DNA of 64,000 nucleotides from Anarhynchus alexandrinus (lineage: Eukaryota > Chordata > Aves > Charadriiformes > Charadriidae): positions 1,554,740 through 1,618,739 of the forward strand of contig VUYV01000191.1 of NCBI GenBank assembly GCA_008711295.1, in the 5' to 3' direction. This document shows, in pieces, positions 11,897-23,087 of the stretch (position 1 is the first letter of the stretch; each line of letters begins with the position of its first letter). Made by a program: the position numbers and the translations under genes. Under the pieces are notes generated by a model. That model made no database searches and was not told where the DNA came from. It saw only the letters and a program-made list of their open reading frames with translations.

Positions 11897-14447
11897 TTTC
11901 AGATAATTTTTTTAATAAATCACATAAAAAATATTATAATACTTATACTTGTAATTATACTTATAATTATAAAATACTTTCTAATAATCTGACATCAGAA
12001 GATGAGACCTAGTACTACTCCTATCACCATCTAGAGAATCTATACCATTGAATATATGATGCTCCTCTGGATGCGCTTGCACGTTACAACTAGCAGACAT
12101 TACACTGATCTTTTCATTATTACATTTCCTTGTATAAATGATACAGGATCTCAAAGCAACTTCTTTAAGTTGGACTGCATTATTGTGTGTGAAGGTACGC
12201 AAGATTCTTGAGCTCCAGAAGAGAGTCACCAAGGCATCCATCCCAGTCTGACTCTGTTTTATCTGGCAGGTTCATCAGCTATAAAGGAACTAGGAAATGA
12301 TATGTCATCTCCTGTTCTCTGCCGTCCTTCTTTATCTACTTAATGTCTAAATTACTTAAAATGTATTAGGCTGAATGCCAAGCAAGACATGATGGAGAGA
12401 GAGAGGTGGAAATACAGGAAGGTTCAAGGAACAACTGAGGCATGCTAGTCAAAACAAGACAGAGTCGGATGGATGGCAGAGTTTAGGGGAACAATGAGAT
12501 GATGTTGGTCGGTGTGGTAGGAATCGGCCTCAGGCAGTTGCAACCCAACTGTTGTCAAGTTTTCTTGTGTATATCGTAGAATGTGGAGAAGAAATACTTT
12601 AAACGGGATTTTTGAAGGGCAAAATGATATCTTCATAGTACATGGCAGACAACAGTGTGGGAAGAGGCTATGTCAAAGTTTTACTGATCTTGCAGAAAGA
12701 TCTCTGCAAGGGATTCATTCATCCACGTAACTGAAACTCTTACTCAGTCCCTTTGTTCCGAACCCTTCCACTGAACCCTGCCGCATCAAACATAGCGAAC
12801 CTTTGGTGGCCGTCTCTGCCACCCTGTATAGCGTATTTGGGGTATTAAAACGATATCTTCCCAACTCCAGTGAAATCACACGTTGTTTGTAACACAACAT
12901 CTGTTCTAGTCTGGTGAAAATCTTTCCATTGAGCACCTCCTTGGATGTATTCAGTTTTGATTGCGTGTGTATGGCGTACACCTCTGAGGATTTTCACAGT
13001 TCTTTATTCTAAGGACTATACCATATTTTTATGCCGTCCTTTATCATGAGGGTCTGATAGCATCCTTCCGTATTTGTTTTTTTGGAAAGTATATCCCATG
13101 TGTAGAGCCAACCACTGTTGCACAACCTCTCTGTCTATCCTGCTGGAGTGTTGCGGGAGTAATATTACAAGAAATAAAAACCCACTGCCTCTGCAAGCGG
13201 GCGACTGGTTCACCAGCTTCTTACTTGAGGAAGATTATTTTGTCAAAAAATCCTCACCGGCTCTTTAAAGTAATCTTGTACAGGTTTTCATTGTTTCTTG
13301 TAGAAATAGATCTTAAAAAGCCTCAGTTACACCGTAATTCTCTTTATTGTTACAACTGCAGCAACCGGTCGCACGTTCATACAGGTCTGAGTTTCCCGGC
13401 TCGTTGGTGATGATTTTAAAGGTCTCATCACATTCGCGGGTAGATTCACTGAGTGAATGGGGGTATGTTCATGAGTACATTGCTTTGCCTAGTGAAAGAT
13501 CAAAAGGTGTGACAACAGTTCATGACATTTTAAAAACTAATTCCTCCTTCCACAAATAACCAACCAAAGAGAAAGGGGCTCTTTCAGTTAAGCTTCTGTA
13601 CCGAGATCTAAAGCCTTGTTTACAATAAGTAACTACATTTAAGGAGTAATCAGATGACTTTTAAATGCTGTAACACTAAAAATTTCTGTTTATATCCAGT
13701 CTATCTTTATCAATCATCCAGCAGAATTATAAAAAGGTTTGTTTTCTGCTCTTAGCTCAGCCTCAGAATGCCTTGTAAACCTCTTTACACTTTTGTGTAT
13801 CTCAGCTTCCCACTGTCACATGGTTTTGATGACAATCGCCATAATATAACACAATCAAAAAATCTTGTGAAAATTAAAAATTATGCAGCTTTTGGTTGAA
13901 AGAACACTTGACAAATCAGAAAATGTCCCTACTACATGGCACTGGTATCCTATTACTAAAATACATATTAACTATAAAAAGGATAGAATGCAAACAGTAT
14001 CTAAATTATTGATTAACACTTCTAAAAAGAAAATGAGTTTTTCTTTTAACTAATGACTGAAAAACTCTAAAACCAAAGACTGATTCACTTTAAATGTCGT
14101 GGTATAAAAATTCAAACAGTAAATTCAGCTAGAAACGAAACTTTAAGTTGAAAGTCCATATGTTTTTCCGCTGCTGATGAAGAGAAACTGCTTTTCACGT
14201 GAATAGCAGTCAATAACAATGAACTTTCGCTTTATTTGTTCTTTGGCAGAGCAATTGTAGTTTTCTTTTGTGTGTTTCACTTCTGGGTTTTGCACTTTGG
14301 TTTTGTTTTTTGCTATTTTTAATTGGAGTATAAGAGTTCTTATTTGATGGTCTGCATATGATAAAGCAATACACCAAATTACCACCACTGACTATATAAA
14401 ATGTATTTTCTTCATGTGATAGTGCAATTTGGGATGGGCGATGACTC

Positions 14448-14764
14448 AGGCACCAATGACTAACAACATAAAATCCAAAGAATTCTAAAAGAATAATTTT
14501 TCTTGATGCTCAGAAGATGGCTATAGAATCTTTTTTTTTGCCACTGAGGCATATTTGAGATGTGAGAAACATTAACAATGAGGAGGGCTTTAGGTCAGGA
14601 TCACTCTGCATCATAGATGGCATTATCTGCTGATTTAGCTGAGCTGAAAACTGCTGAAAAATAATCCTTTTTGTGCCCTTGTCAGTGGCTTTGGCCTAGA
14701 GTAATAGAAAATCAGCTTTACCTGAGTCAGATAATCATTACAAAATGAATTTTGTTCTTGACTC
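14448..14764. other. CpG-free candidate conserved non-coding element
   Basis: No CpG occurs in this segment. It mixes TGACTCA-like (near 14448 and 14725), ATTAACAATG-type and TAATCATTA-type strings typical of transcription-factor-rich non-coding DNA. It is not a recognised repeat. Function is inferred only and depends on cross-species conservation. Confidence 0.25.
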
Positions 14765-15619
14765 GCAGAAATAATTGGGAGAAAAATATATTTGATAGGT
14801 GTGATGAATATTATTTTAAGTTAAAGCTTACTGAGATGTATGAAATACTAAGTGGTGCTGGTAATTGAGCAACTCTATGCAACTGTAAATTAGCTGCTTG
14901 AATTGAAAATAGATGATTACTGAAAGCACTTTTTCCCCCTAGAAAACTTGCTGTTCTCCTTTCCCTTAGCATTCACAAGGGGCATTCAGTTAATCATACT
15001 GAGGTCTCTCCCTTAGTGCTGCAGTAGCTGATTACCCAGCAGGAGGTGCCGTTCCAGCAGGGTAAGTCAGAATGGTGTTGGTCCTTCCCTGGGGAGGGAC
15101 ATCCTGTAAAAACACCAAGGTTGAGAACTGTCATATTCACAGCAGTAGGTGCATTTTCCTCAGAAATTAATGGAGCAAGCTGGGCAAAAATGTTTTTAAA
15201 CTACATCTTCCCTAGAGTAAGATGCAAATTCAAAGCTCTTTTGAAGCATTGGAATGAAAGTTGAAGATAAGACTTTTTAGTTTTTGACATTGATGATATA
15301 GGCAACGCTAGCACTACGAATATTAAACTGAAATGGAGGATAAGTGGGGCAGATGTTATTCAAGCAGCTCCCAAATGCAGTCCTAACTCTTTCAGAGCCA
15401 GTTTAACTAAGGTGATTGTAATTACAGTTGTTATTGTTGCAGAATACCGCTCACAGGTATTCCCTTCCTTCCATTTTTTAGTCATTGATCGACAATGCTA
15501 CATTTTTTTTTCTGAAACGAGAGGATTGAAAGTAATCTTGCCAACTAGACTCCCGTCCAACAAAAGAGGGTTTAGGAAAGAATTGTTCCAAATTTCCGGC
15601 GGCAGTCTGTGTGCCGTTC

Positions 15620-15646
15620 AGCAGCCGGCAGCAATTCCCGGCTGCT
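15620..15646. repeat. Perfect 9-bp GC-rich inverted repeat
   Basis: AGCAGCCGG (15620-15628) is followed after 9 nt by its exact reverse complement (15638-15646). The surrounding 100 bp are CpG-richer than the neighbourhood. It could form a stable hairpin; no role can be assigned. Confidence 0.6.
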
Positions 15647-16066
15647 TTCTCTGTTGTAGGCGATGCAGCCCAGAGTGATTGCGATCTGTTTACAGAAAGA
15701 TTTTACAGAAACATCGAGCGCCTTGTTTGCTCTGCCCTCTTGAACAAAGGCATAAGAAGGGTCTGTTTATAATACACCGCTCCTACAGATTTCTTACTGA
15801 CAGAGCAAGATAAATCCTGTAAGGCGGTACAACCTGCTCACAGGTTCCCTCTCCCAAGGGTTTTCAGCTCCTATGGTCTTACCCTCTTTTCTTCGCTCCA
15901 GCTCAGTGTTGCTTTTTTTGTCCTTCTCGTTTCATTCCTGTGTCTGTTACCACTGGGATGCAAGAACATGAATGGCCGGACCCGAAATCCACCTAGCCTG
16001 AAAGACTGTCCCTGTGAGGTCAATACAAGAGGTGTAGATAAGAGTTGAAAAAAAATGGGAAGAGAT

Positions 16067-16073
16067 GAGAAGA

Positions 16074-16105
<32 letters not shown>

Positions 16106-16137
16106 AAAAAAAGAAAAAAGAAAAAAAAAGAAAAAAG
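16067..16137 (+). repeat. 71-nt homopurine A-rich tract
   Basis: The plus strand carries only A and G across 71 bases, in the pattern of A runs of 6-10 separated by single G. It is a simple repeat, prone to length change and sequencing error. Confidence 0.9.
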
Positions 16138-18457
16138 TAAAAAAAAGGTAAACTTTCTGGGTGAATTTCTTTTTAGTCTGCAGTAATACCTGGCTGAAGG
16201 ACTTCCTGATCCAGAAGTGAGATCTCTGTGTAAGAATGTTCCGGCAAGCTTACACAGCCAGTCTCCGTTCCCTCTTTAAGCAACAGGCCCTGCTAACCCT
16301 AACTGCCAATCCACTCCCTAAAACAGGATTAAAAATGTCACTGAAAATGTGCACAGACACAAAGCTTGCAAGACTTTATCTGGGTTTCATTTATGCAGAT
16401 TTTTATTGCATCTGTCCAGTAATTACTATCAAGTAAATACTATTACAAAGTCGAATCTATAGTTAAACTATTGACCTCTAAATCATTCTAGTATACTCTA
16501 TAAGTCATTAACTTTCATAAAATATTACCCCCAATTTCCCTTGTCACCGTATCTGTCGAAACATTTCCATCTGTCTTTTTATTTAATGCATACACGTATC
16601 TGATAAACCATAAATGAAGCCCTCAATATTAGAAGTCTTTTAAAAATGGCTTTTATTTCCTATTTCTGCTTGGTATACCTAATATGTTTTTATATCCATA
16701 AGTAAAACGTAGTCTGATATTTCTAGACAACGGGGACAGCATATGAGATGACAAATGTGAAAGGTGGCGTCAATTAGGAGTTCTGTGTCACCAAACAGTA
16801 TATAAATACCGGTGTCATATCTCCGAAAGTCAAGTGACAAGGCCTTCATTGTTCTTTAATAGGACCCAGTTGTTCATGAACATATGGGAAGCTAGCTTAT
16901 TAATAAAATTTTTCTTCCCTAGTCATCTTAATTCTGCCAGATTGTAAATTATGCAGCCGGAGTGAATTAGAGTTAACTCGCTATTTCCAGACATTCTGAG
17001 AGATTTGTTCTATAAAGAAATGAACCTAGGAGGTTTCTAGCTTCTCTCCGGACATTTTCCTCGGTAAATTCATTGCATACTTCCAGCGATGCGCTTAAAG
17101 ATAAATATAATTTAAACCCCAGTGTGAATTAACGGGAGATTGATATGTTGAAACGAAAAGGATCTTCGTAGGCAGGAGATCTCAAGCCTCTAATCAGCCC
17201 ACTCGCGCAGGGAGACGGGTCCAACTCAAAACTCCAGACGGAAAATTCCCTAGGCTCTGGCCCGTTTTCCAATGGTATTTTGCAACGCAGACCAGAGCCA
17301 AATTTTGCGGTCCGAGATAATTTCTTTTAATATTTTCCAATTAATTCTAATTTCCATTGTGAAGTAAATGGTGTATTAAAGCCTGCACACGCGTAAAATA
17401 TGCACATTTACGCTGATGCTTATGGTAAAGGAGTATACCCTCCCTGACAGCAACGCCCTTTAATGTATTGCAGTGTTTAAATTTAGATATTTGAGGCTCC
17501 CACTAGACAACAAGTTATTAAAACATCTGCCTTTCCATAAGCCATTCTGTTCTCTGCCATTCCACATGTCCTTTTCTACTTCACCAGGCAAAATTGCCCA
17601 ATCTAAATTTCAGCTCAAGTGTTTGATGGCTTTCACGCTGAGCTCAAACTGTTAGTGCTTCCCTGAGAGAATAGAATTGAAACGGGATTTAATCTAAAAT
17701 AACAAAATAGAATAAAGGTTTTACATATAAATAAGTAATGCCCTGTATATTTTAATGCACACTTTTCTTTTCTGGATTTTGCGTGCGGTGAAGTTAAATG
17801 TTAAAATGCATAGATAACCCAAAGCTGACAGAAAAGAACGTCGGTGCTTGTTGCCCATGTGCTCAATTAATGCCTATCCTAAAGTATATTTTAACTCAAA
17901 TCCATAGTAACTGTTACTAGAAAATGTATTGCCAAAATAGTATTTCTGTTGCTTCTATCTTTGCCTCAGACTGCTGGGTGCTTGTTTGGATTTTTATTTT
18001 TTTTTTTTAAAAATAGTGGTATTTTCAATTAGCATTCCAAAGCCATTACAAGCATGACTGTATTTTCAGTAATGATAGTTGGGTTTTTCCATGCTCACTG
18101 TTCATGGAAGATTCGTATTTGGAGCTAGATTTTTTCCATAGAATGTGAACAATTCACTTTATAATAATAAAACAAAATTATGAGCTACCTGTTAGCAATA
18201 GATATTTCAATATTTAATGATGGGGCACTAAATAAATACTGGACTTCTGCAGTAAAAAATTATGGGATTGATTCCTAGCTCTAACTCAAATCATGTACTT
18301 GATGAATGAAGCAGAGCAGGGTCAAGCTGTGGTCACTTACCTTGCCATTTTTTCCACATGTAGATAAATGACCACTAATCACAGCTTCTCAGCTAACAAA
18401 GGTTTTAGTTTTGGTGTCTCCCCTGTAGCGATGAAGGCTTACCACGCAGTGGAGGAC

Positions 18458-19094
18458 AGCATGACCAGCGGGTGGAGGGAAGTGATTATTCCTCTGTATT
18501 CAGGACTTGTGTCCACTTCTGTCCCCCAGCTGGAAGAGAGAATGTAGGATGATGTACAAAGGGAAGCTGAGGAAAGTGGGGTTCTTCTGCAAAAGAGGAG
18601 GCTAAGAGAGCATCTAATTACTGGTTTCAGCTATATCATAGAATCATAGAACCATAGAATCGTCTTGGTTGGAAGAGACCGTTGAGATCATTGAGTCCAA
18701 CCATCAACCTAACACAGCCAAAACCACCACTAAACCATGTCCCTCAGCACCACATCTTAAATACCCCCAGGGATAGCAATTCCACCACTTCCCTGAGCAG
18801 CCTGTTCCAATGCTTGACAACCCTTTCATGGTGGAGAACGTAGAGATGCACCTCAGAGATGCATAGTAAAAAGACAAGAGATAATGGTCATCAGCAAAGG
18901 AAGTCCCAACTGATGTAAAGAATACTTTTTTGCCAGACAGGAGGGGCCAAGCTGTGGAACAGGGGGCCTCAGATATTCAGCACTGGACTGGACAAAGCCC
19001 TGGGAAACATGTTATAACTCTGGAGTAGGGAATTGGGCTAGATGACTTCCAGAGATCCCTTCCAACATAAACTATTCTGAGATTCTATTCTGTG
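18458..19094 (+). mobile_element. Old plus-strand CR1, split by a younger CR1
   Basis: Two plus-strand pieces (about 18458-18635 and 18828-19094) are consecutive parts of one CR1 3' region. The first resembles the C-terminal ORF2 coding part (GGTGGAGGGAAGTGATT block, then an AGGAGGCTAAGAGAG block). The second runs through CAAGCTGTGGAACAG and GGGCTAGATGACTTCC blocks to the degenerate ATTCTGAGATTCTATTCTG tail. The intervening bases are a reverse-oriented CR1 listed separately. High divergence, no open frame left and the decayed tail mark it as old. The 5' boundary is approximate. Confidence 0.75.
18636..18827 (-). mobile_element. Younger CR1 inserted into the old CR1
   Basis: The reverse-oriented 3' end starts with ATCATAGAATCATAGAA, continues with GGTTGGAAGAGACC, AGTCCAACCATCAACCTAACA and CTAAACCATGTCCCTCAGCACC blocks, and stops near CAACCCTTTCA. 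This is the pattern of a CR1-Y-like lineage. It is 5'-truncated at about 190 bp. The flanks join into one older element, which dates this insertion as the later event. Confidence 0.85.
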
Positions 19095-22000
19095 GTTCAT
19101 CCCGGAAATAAATTGCTAAGAAAAGACTTTGAAACCCAGAATTTTCGCTCCAGGATTCACACCATTGAATGGCTTCAGTTACTGATTCCCTTTTTTAACT
19201 CCATGCTTCTGTTCTGCAATGTAAACACTGTAAACAATTTATCTTCATGGTGTTTAGGCTGTGCAGCTCTGATTGTATGATTTGATACCCTGGTATCATG
19301 GATGTCATACAGTAATATGAAGGCAAACTTCAAACATTCCCTAAGGCAGTCATTTTTCCAGGTATTAAATATGGGCATAATTTTAGGAGAGCAAATGTTT
19401 GCCTGTGCCCTATATGACCTGACTGTGTGTATATAGGTCCAAACCATTGACTGCTAAACTTACCGCAATTATATTTCCCATATCACTTAGACAGACGTGA
19501 GCTGAAACTTGGGTGTGGAATAGCCAACCTTCCATTTAACCGGGTGAATTACAGATCTGAACACTGGAATTCCAACAGGTAATAACCTTAGGAAGAATAA
19601 CAAAAATAACATTTTCAATTTAATTTCATTATTACATAGGACAGGATAAAATCATAAATTCTTCACCACGCAAAGTGGCAGAGGCATTTTCACAAGAGGC
19701 TGAGACTTGTTAACAAGCTGATTGTGAACTGCCATTAAACTTTAAACTGTGCAAGATTAAAATTCAAATCTTAGCTAAAATTTGCTGTCTGAAAGAAGTC
19801 TCCCAATTCACCAAAAGACTGTTTTCAAAATCTTTTCTTTTAGATTAAAGCATTGATCAGTTGTCAAAGTATGAGCTTACAGCATGGCCATTTCATTAGT
19901 TGTTAGCTAATCAGACTGTTTAACCATACTTTTTACATGGAAAACGAATTTTACAGAACACAAATTATCTCAAACAGAATAACTGTGCCCCCAAAATTTC
20001 TGTAACTTCCAAATTTCACCTAAATTCCAGAAGTGGAAATGTGAAGTTGTTTGCAGTTTAGAGGGTAAAATCCAATTCATGCCACCTATTACTTCTGTGA
20101 CTTGGAACAGGTAACCGTTTATTTCATCAGTCATTAATATTTCCCACTTACCCTTGCTCAGGCAGAGCCCTGGGAGGAGAGATGGTTCTCCAAGCCTTAG
20201 GGAGTAAGCATGGGAACCAGAGCAGCAGAATCCCGGTGGGGAATACCTTCTCCTGTCCACTGGGGTACAACACGAAGGTGGAAGCTGTTGGAAAGGAGCC
20301 CCTTACGAGACATGAAGCACCATTATAAAGCTACTCCTCATCCGTTCTGCCCTATTTCCTACATTTAGCAATACACTACACGTGCTGTAGGTGGTATAAA
20401 CACCCCATATTTTCTAATCTGGAAAGTGTCAGGAGTCATTTTTTTTTCTTATCCGCTTTGTGGCTTTTTGCAGCTTGGCCCGTACATCCCACTTGTGCAA
20501 AACTCCAGACTTCAGTGAAACATCATTTCCTTTGCAGGCGGTAATTTAACATTCCAGCGGGCTGCCAAGATGAGCACTTCAGAGAATGGTTTGATTTTCC
20601 TAATGTGAAACGTCTACGTAGGGCAAATGTAGTAAATTACTCGCTACTTTTGGCTACCGTGCTCAGCTGATGGAGCCGAGCTGAAGTATTATTACCTTTC
20701 TTGATGACATGAAGTCATTAAAACACTTCTCTGTGGTTTGAGATATAATTTTGACACTCGCAGGAAATAAGAGTTGCAGAAAGTACGGTGCTGTCAGCTT
20801 GTATGTGATCAGAGACGCAGCGTGTGCCTGCAAACTGCGTCGGTACTGTTGGACTTTGTGAGGCATGAAGAGATCGAAGACCCCATAAAATGTGTTCTGA
20901 AAGAAGAAACAAACCCCTAAGTGTAGTAAAGAATCAGGTGGCATAATTTCTGGTAGAAATTAGAATAATGGATATTGTTCTTGGAGGAGGATTATTATTT
21001 ACCCCCTCGTTCCTTTCTAGTTTGGTGTTTATGTTCCGCATCTGTCAAGCACAAAATCACAAAAATTACCGTTCATTTCCTTAATCTACGCCCTTTCTGA
21101 GCCTTCATGACAATACTAATTTTTTTTTTAATCAACTTTAATTATGCTGCTGAGTTGCGTGTTAATGAAGAATAAAGTGTAAAAAATCAGGCGTTTTGGG
21201 GAACTTTTTAAGAACATCTTAAGGCTACTAGTATGAGTTTTAGTGCTGTATATTGAAATAACGTAAGCAAGTGAGTAGAAAGCTCATAATAATTGTATGT
21301 GTGACCCTCCATATAGGACTTTTTTGATTTTTCCTTTTCTGTGTAACCTAGCATATTGCCCATTCCCCCAATTTTATTAATATCCTGTGGATACAGTGCT
21401 TGTTTGAAGCTGAATGAAAGTCCACAAACTCCCAATTATTTTCAATTTTGCACTTGTTTGATTGGAGTGCTATTGTCTGTAATTTTTACACTTTTTTTGA
21501 ATCTTCAAAGTGCATGATTCATGCCTTGAAAACGGGTTGTTTTGTGTTTCCCAGCACTGCTTTTTTTTTTCATCCCTGCCAGTTATAACCTGATAACCTG
21601 ATTTCATACTGTGCTTTAGCACAACAATACAGTCATCAAACTAAAGCAACACAGTAAGTGGGCACATTAGCCATCATTTGACTTGATCACTTGGGAGAGA
21701 TTAAATTTATTCATTTTCAGAACAGATAATGAAATATTTAAAACATGTTAGAGTAAACGGTGGCAGCATTTGGAAGTTCTGACATGCTCTTTGCCAAAGC
21801 AGTGTACTGTAGACGGCACATGGAAGACTCTTGTGCAGATGTTTGGGAAATTTCGGAAGGTTTTTGTTGTTGTGGTTGGTTGTTTTTTTTTTTCCTTGGG
21901 CTCATTTGCATTTAGTTTATCTAAAGTGAAATCCATTCAATTTTATTGAACTGTAATTCTGGTAATTTACAATATTTACATGCTGTGGTTAGATTGAAAT

Positions 22001-22676
22001 CAGTCCTTAATTCAAATTCAATCTAAATTTACAGCATAGTAATTAGGGCTTTGTAACTGACACTGGGGGCCTATTGATTTAATGAAAAACTTAACCTTAC
22101 AGTAAGTGTTTAATTAGTTGCTGCAGTAGATTCTGCGCTGTCCTAAATTGTGGACTTTAGAGAATTAGGTACTAATTTAAATTACATTACTATATAAAGA
22201 TCAGAACCATTTTTTAAGAGAGCATGTAGCCCTACAGATGAATTAATGTCTGTGTCTTTGAAAGGGATAACAGAAAAAGGCAGTCATGAAAGCAGTTGCC
22301 CGCCCTGCCTGAATTCAGGTAAAGCCACGCTAGGTATCCTGGAAATGACTTGGTAAAATACCGATTTAAAGAGTTAAAAAAATAAAATAAAAAATTAAGT
22401 CAGTGAGATTTTCTTCACGGAATTTTTCCCCAGGAGGTAAAATTTGAAATAATATATATGACTACATATTGAAGGTGTCCTCTTGAAGATGAAATAAAGA
22501 AAAAAATCTAACTGTAAAACCCAATATGTTTGTATTCATAACTGAACAGATATGTGACAGAAAATGAGTGTAAACATCTGTTTTATACATAGAAGATGAT
22601 AGTTTCATTTACAAAATACTCCAATGTAGTAAGCAGATATTGTATTTCTTCAATTCTATAGACTATCTCAGTCTAG
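19095..22676. other. Unique DNA, no gene seen
   Basis: No transposon, coding or RNA feature was recognised. An imperfect inverted repeat at 21980-22037 is listed separately. T and A runs are minor. Confidence 0.6.
21980..22037. repeat. Two-step imperfect inverted repeat
   Basis: An outer 7-bp pair (ATGCTGT at 21980-21986, ACAGCAT at 22031-22037) and an inner 9-bp pair (TAGATTGAA at 21990-21998, TTCAATCTA at 22017-22025) are both perfect, with 3-nt and 5-nt bulges between them and an 18-nt loop. It lies in CpG-poor unique DNA rich in AATTA strings. Confidence 0.55.
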
Positions 22677-23087
22677 ATCATAGAATCATAGAATGGTTTA
22701 GGTTGGAAGGGACCTTGAAGACCATCGAGTTCCAACCCCCCTGCCATAGGCAGGGACACCTCCCACCAGACCAGGTTGCCCAAGGCCACGTCCAGCCTGG
22801 CCTTGAACACCTCCAGGGATGGGGCCTCAACAGCCTCTCTGGGCAACCTGTGCCAGTGCCTCACCACCCTCACAGTGAAAAACTTCTTCCTAATGTTCAA
22901 TCTAAACCTGCCCTCTTCCAGTTTGAAGCCATTCCCCCTCGTCCTATCACTACATGCCCCAGTAAAAAGTCCTTCCCCAGCTCTCCTGTAGGCCCCCTTT
23001 AGGGACTGAAAGGCCGCAATAAGATCTCCGTGGAGCCTTATCTTCTCCAGGCTGAACAGCCCCAACTCTCTCAGCCTCTCCTCATAG
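22677..23087 (-). mobile_element. Young CR1 LINE copy, 5'-truncated
   Basis: The element is 411 bp in reverse orientation, starting with two copies of the ATCATAGA-type terminal repeat. The reverse strand stays open as the C-terminal end of CR1 ORF2: blocks [42 protein letters not shown] and RHWHRLPRE are all intact, and the frame continues through the 3' region. Its sequence is very close to the copies at 47755-48208 and 54211-54606, so these share a recent source. It ends where ORF2 reads ...YEERL, followed by unrelated DNA. No protein function remains because the reverse transcriptase core is absent. Confidence 0.93.

Larger units (their letters stand above)
11897..18457. other. Long unique stretch without a gene
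   Basis: An AT-rich patch follows the CR1 scrap (about 11903-11990) and holds an 8-bp perfect inverted repeat (11952-11959 and 11962-11969, 2-nt loop). Other structured points, listed separately, are a CpG-free segment at 14448-14764, a GC hairpin at 15620-15646 and a purine tract at 16067-16137. A TATATAAATA string at 16799-16808 has no associated gene. All open frames are short and unrecognised. Confidence 0.6.

Noticed and set aside
16799..16808. TATATAAATA as a promoter
   Set aside because: A TATA-like string alone in AT-rich DNA is uninformative; no gene, CpG cluster or initiator context follows.
20140..20280. GC-richer segment suspected to be another CR1 piece
   Set aside because: No CR1 blocks (GGTTGGAAGGGACC, CTCCAGGGATGG or tail repeats) could be found on either strand.
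22640..23002. Plus-strand open frames opposite the CR1 at 22.7 kb (similar ones at 38.7, 47.9 and 54.3 kb)
   Set aside because: They are antisense shadows of the CR1 ORF2 C-terminus; the repeated appearance of the same peptide reflects repeat copies, not a gene family.
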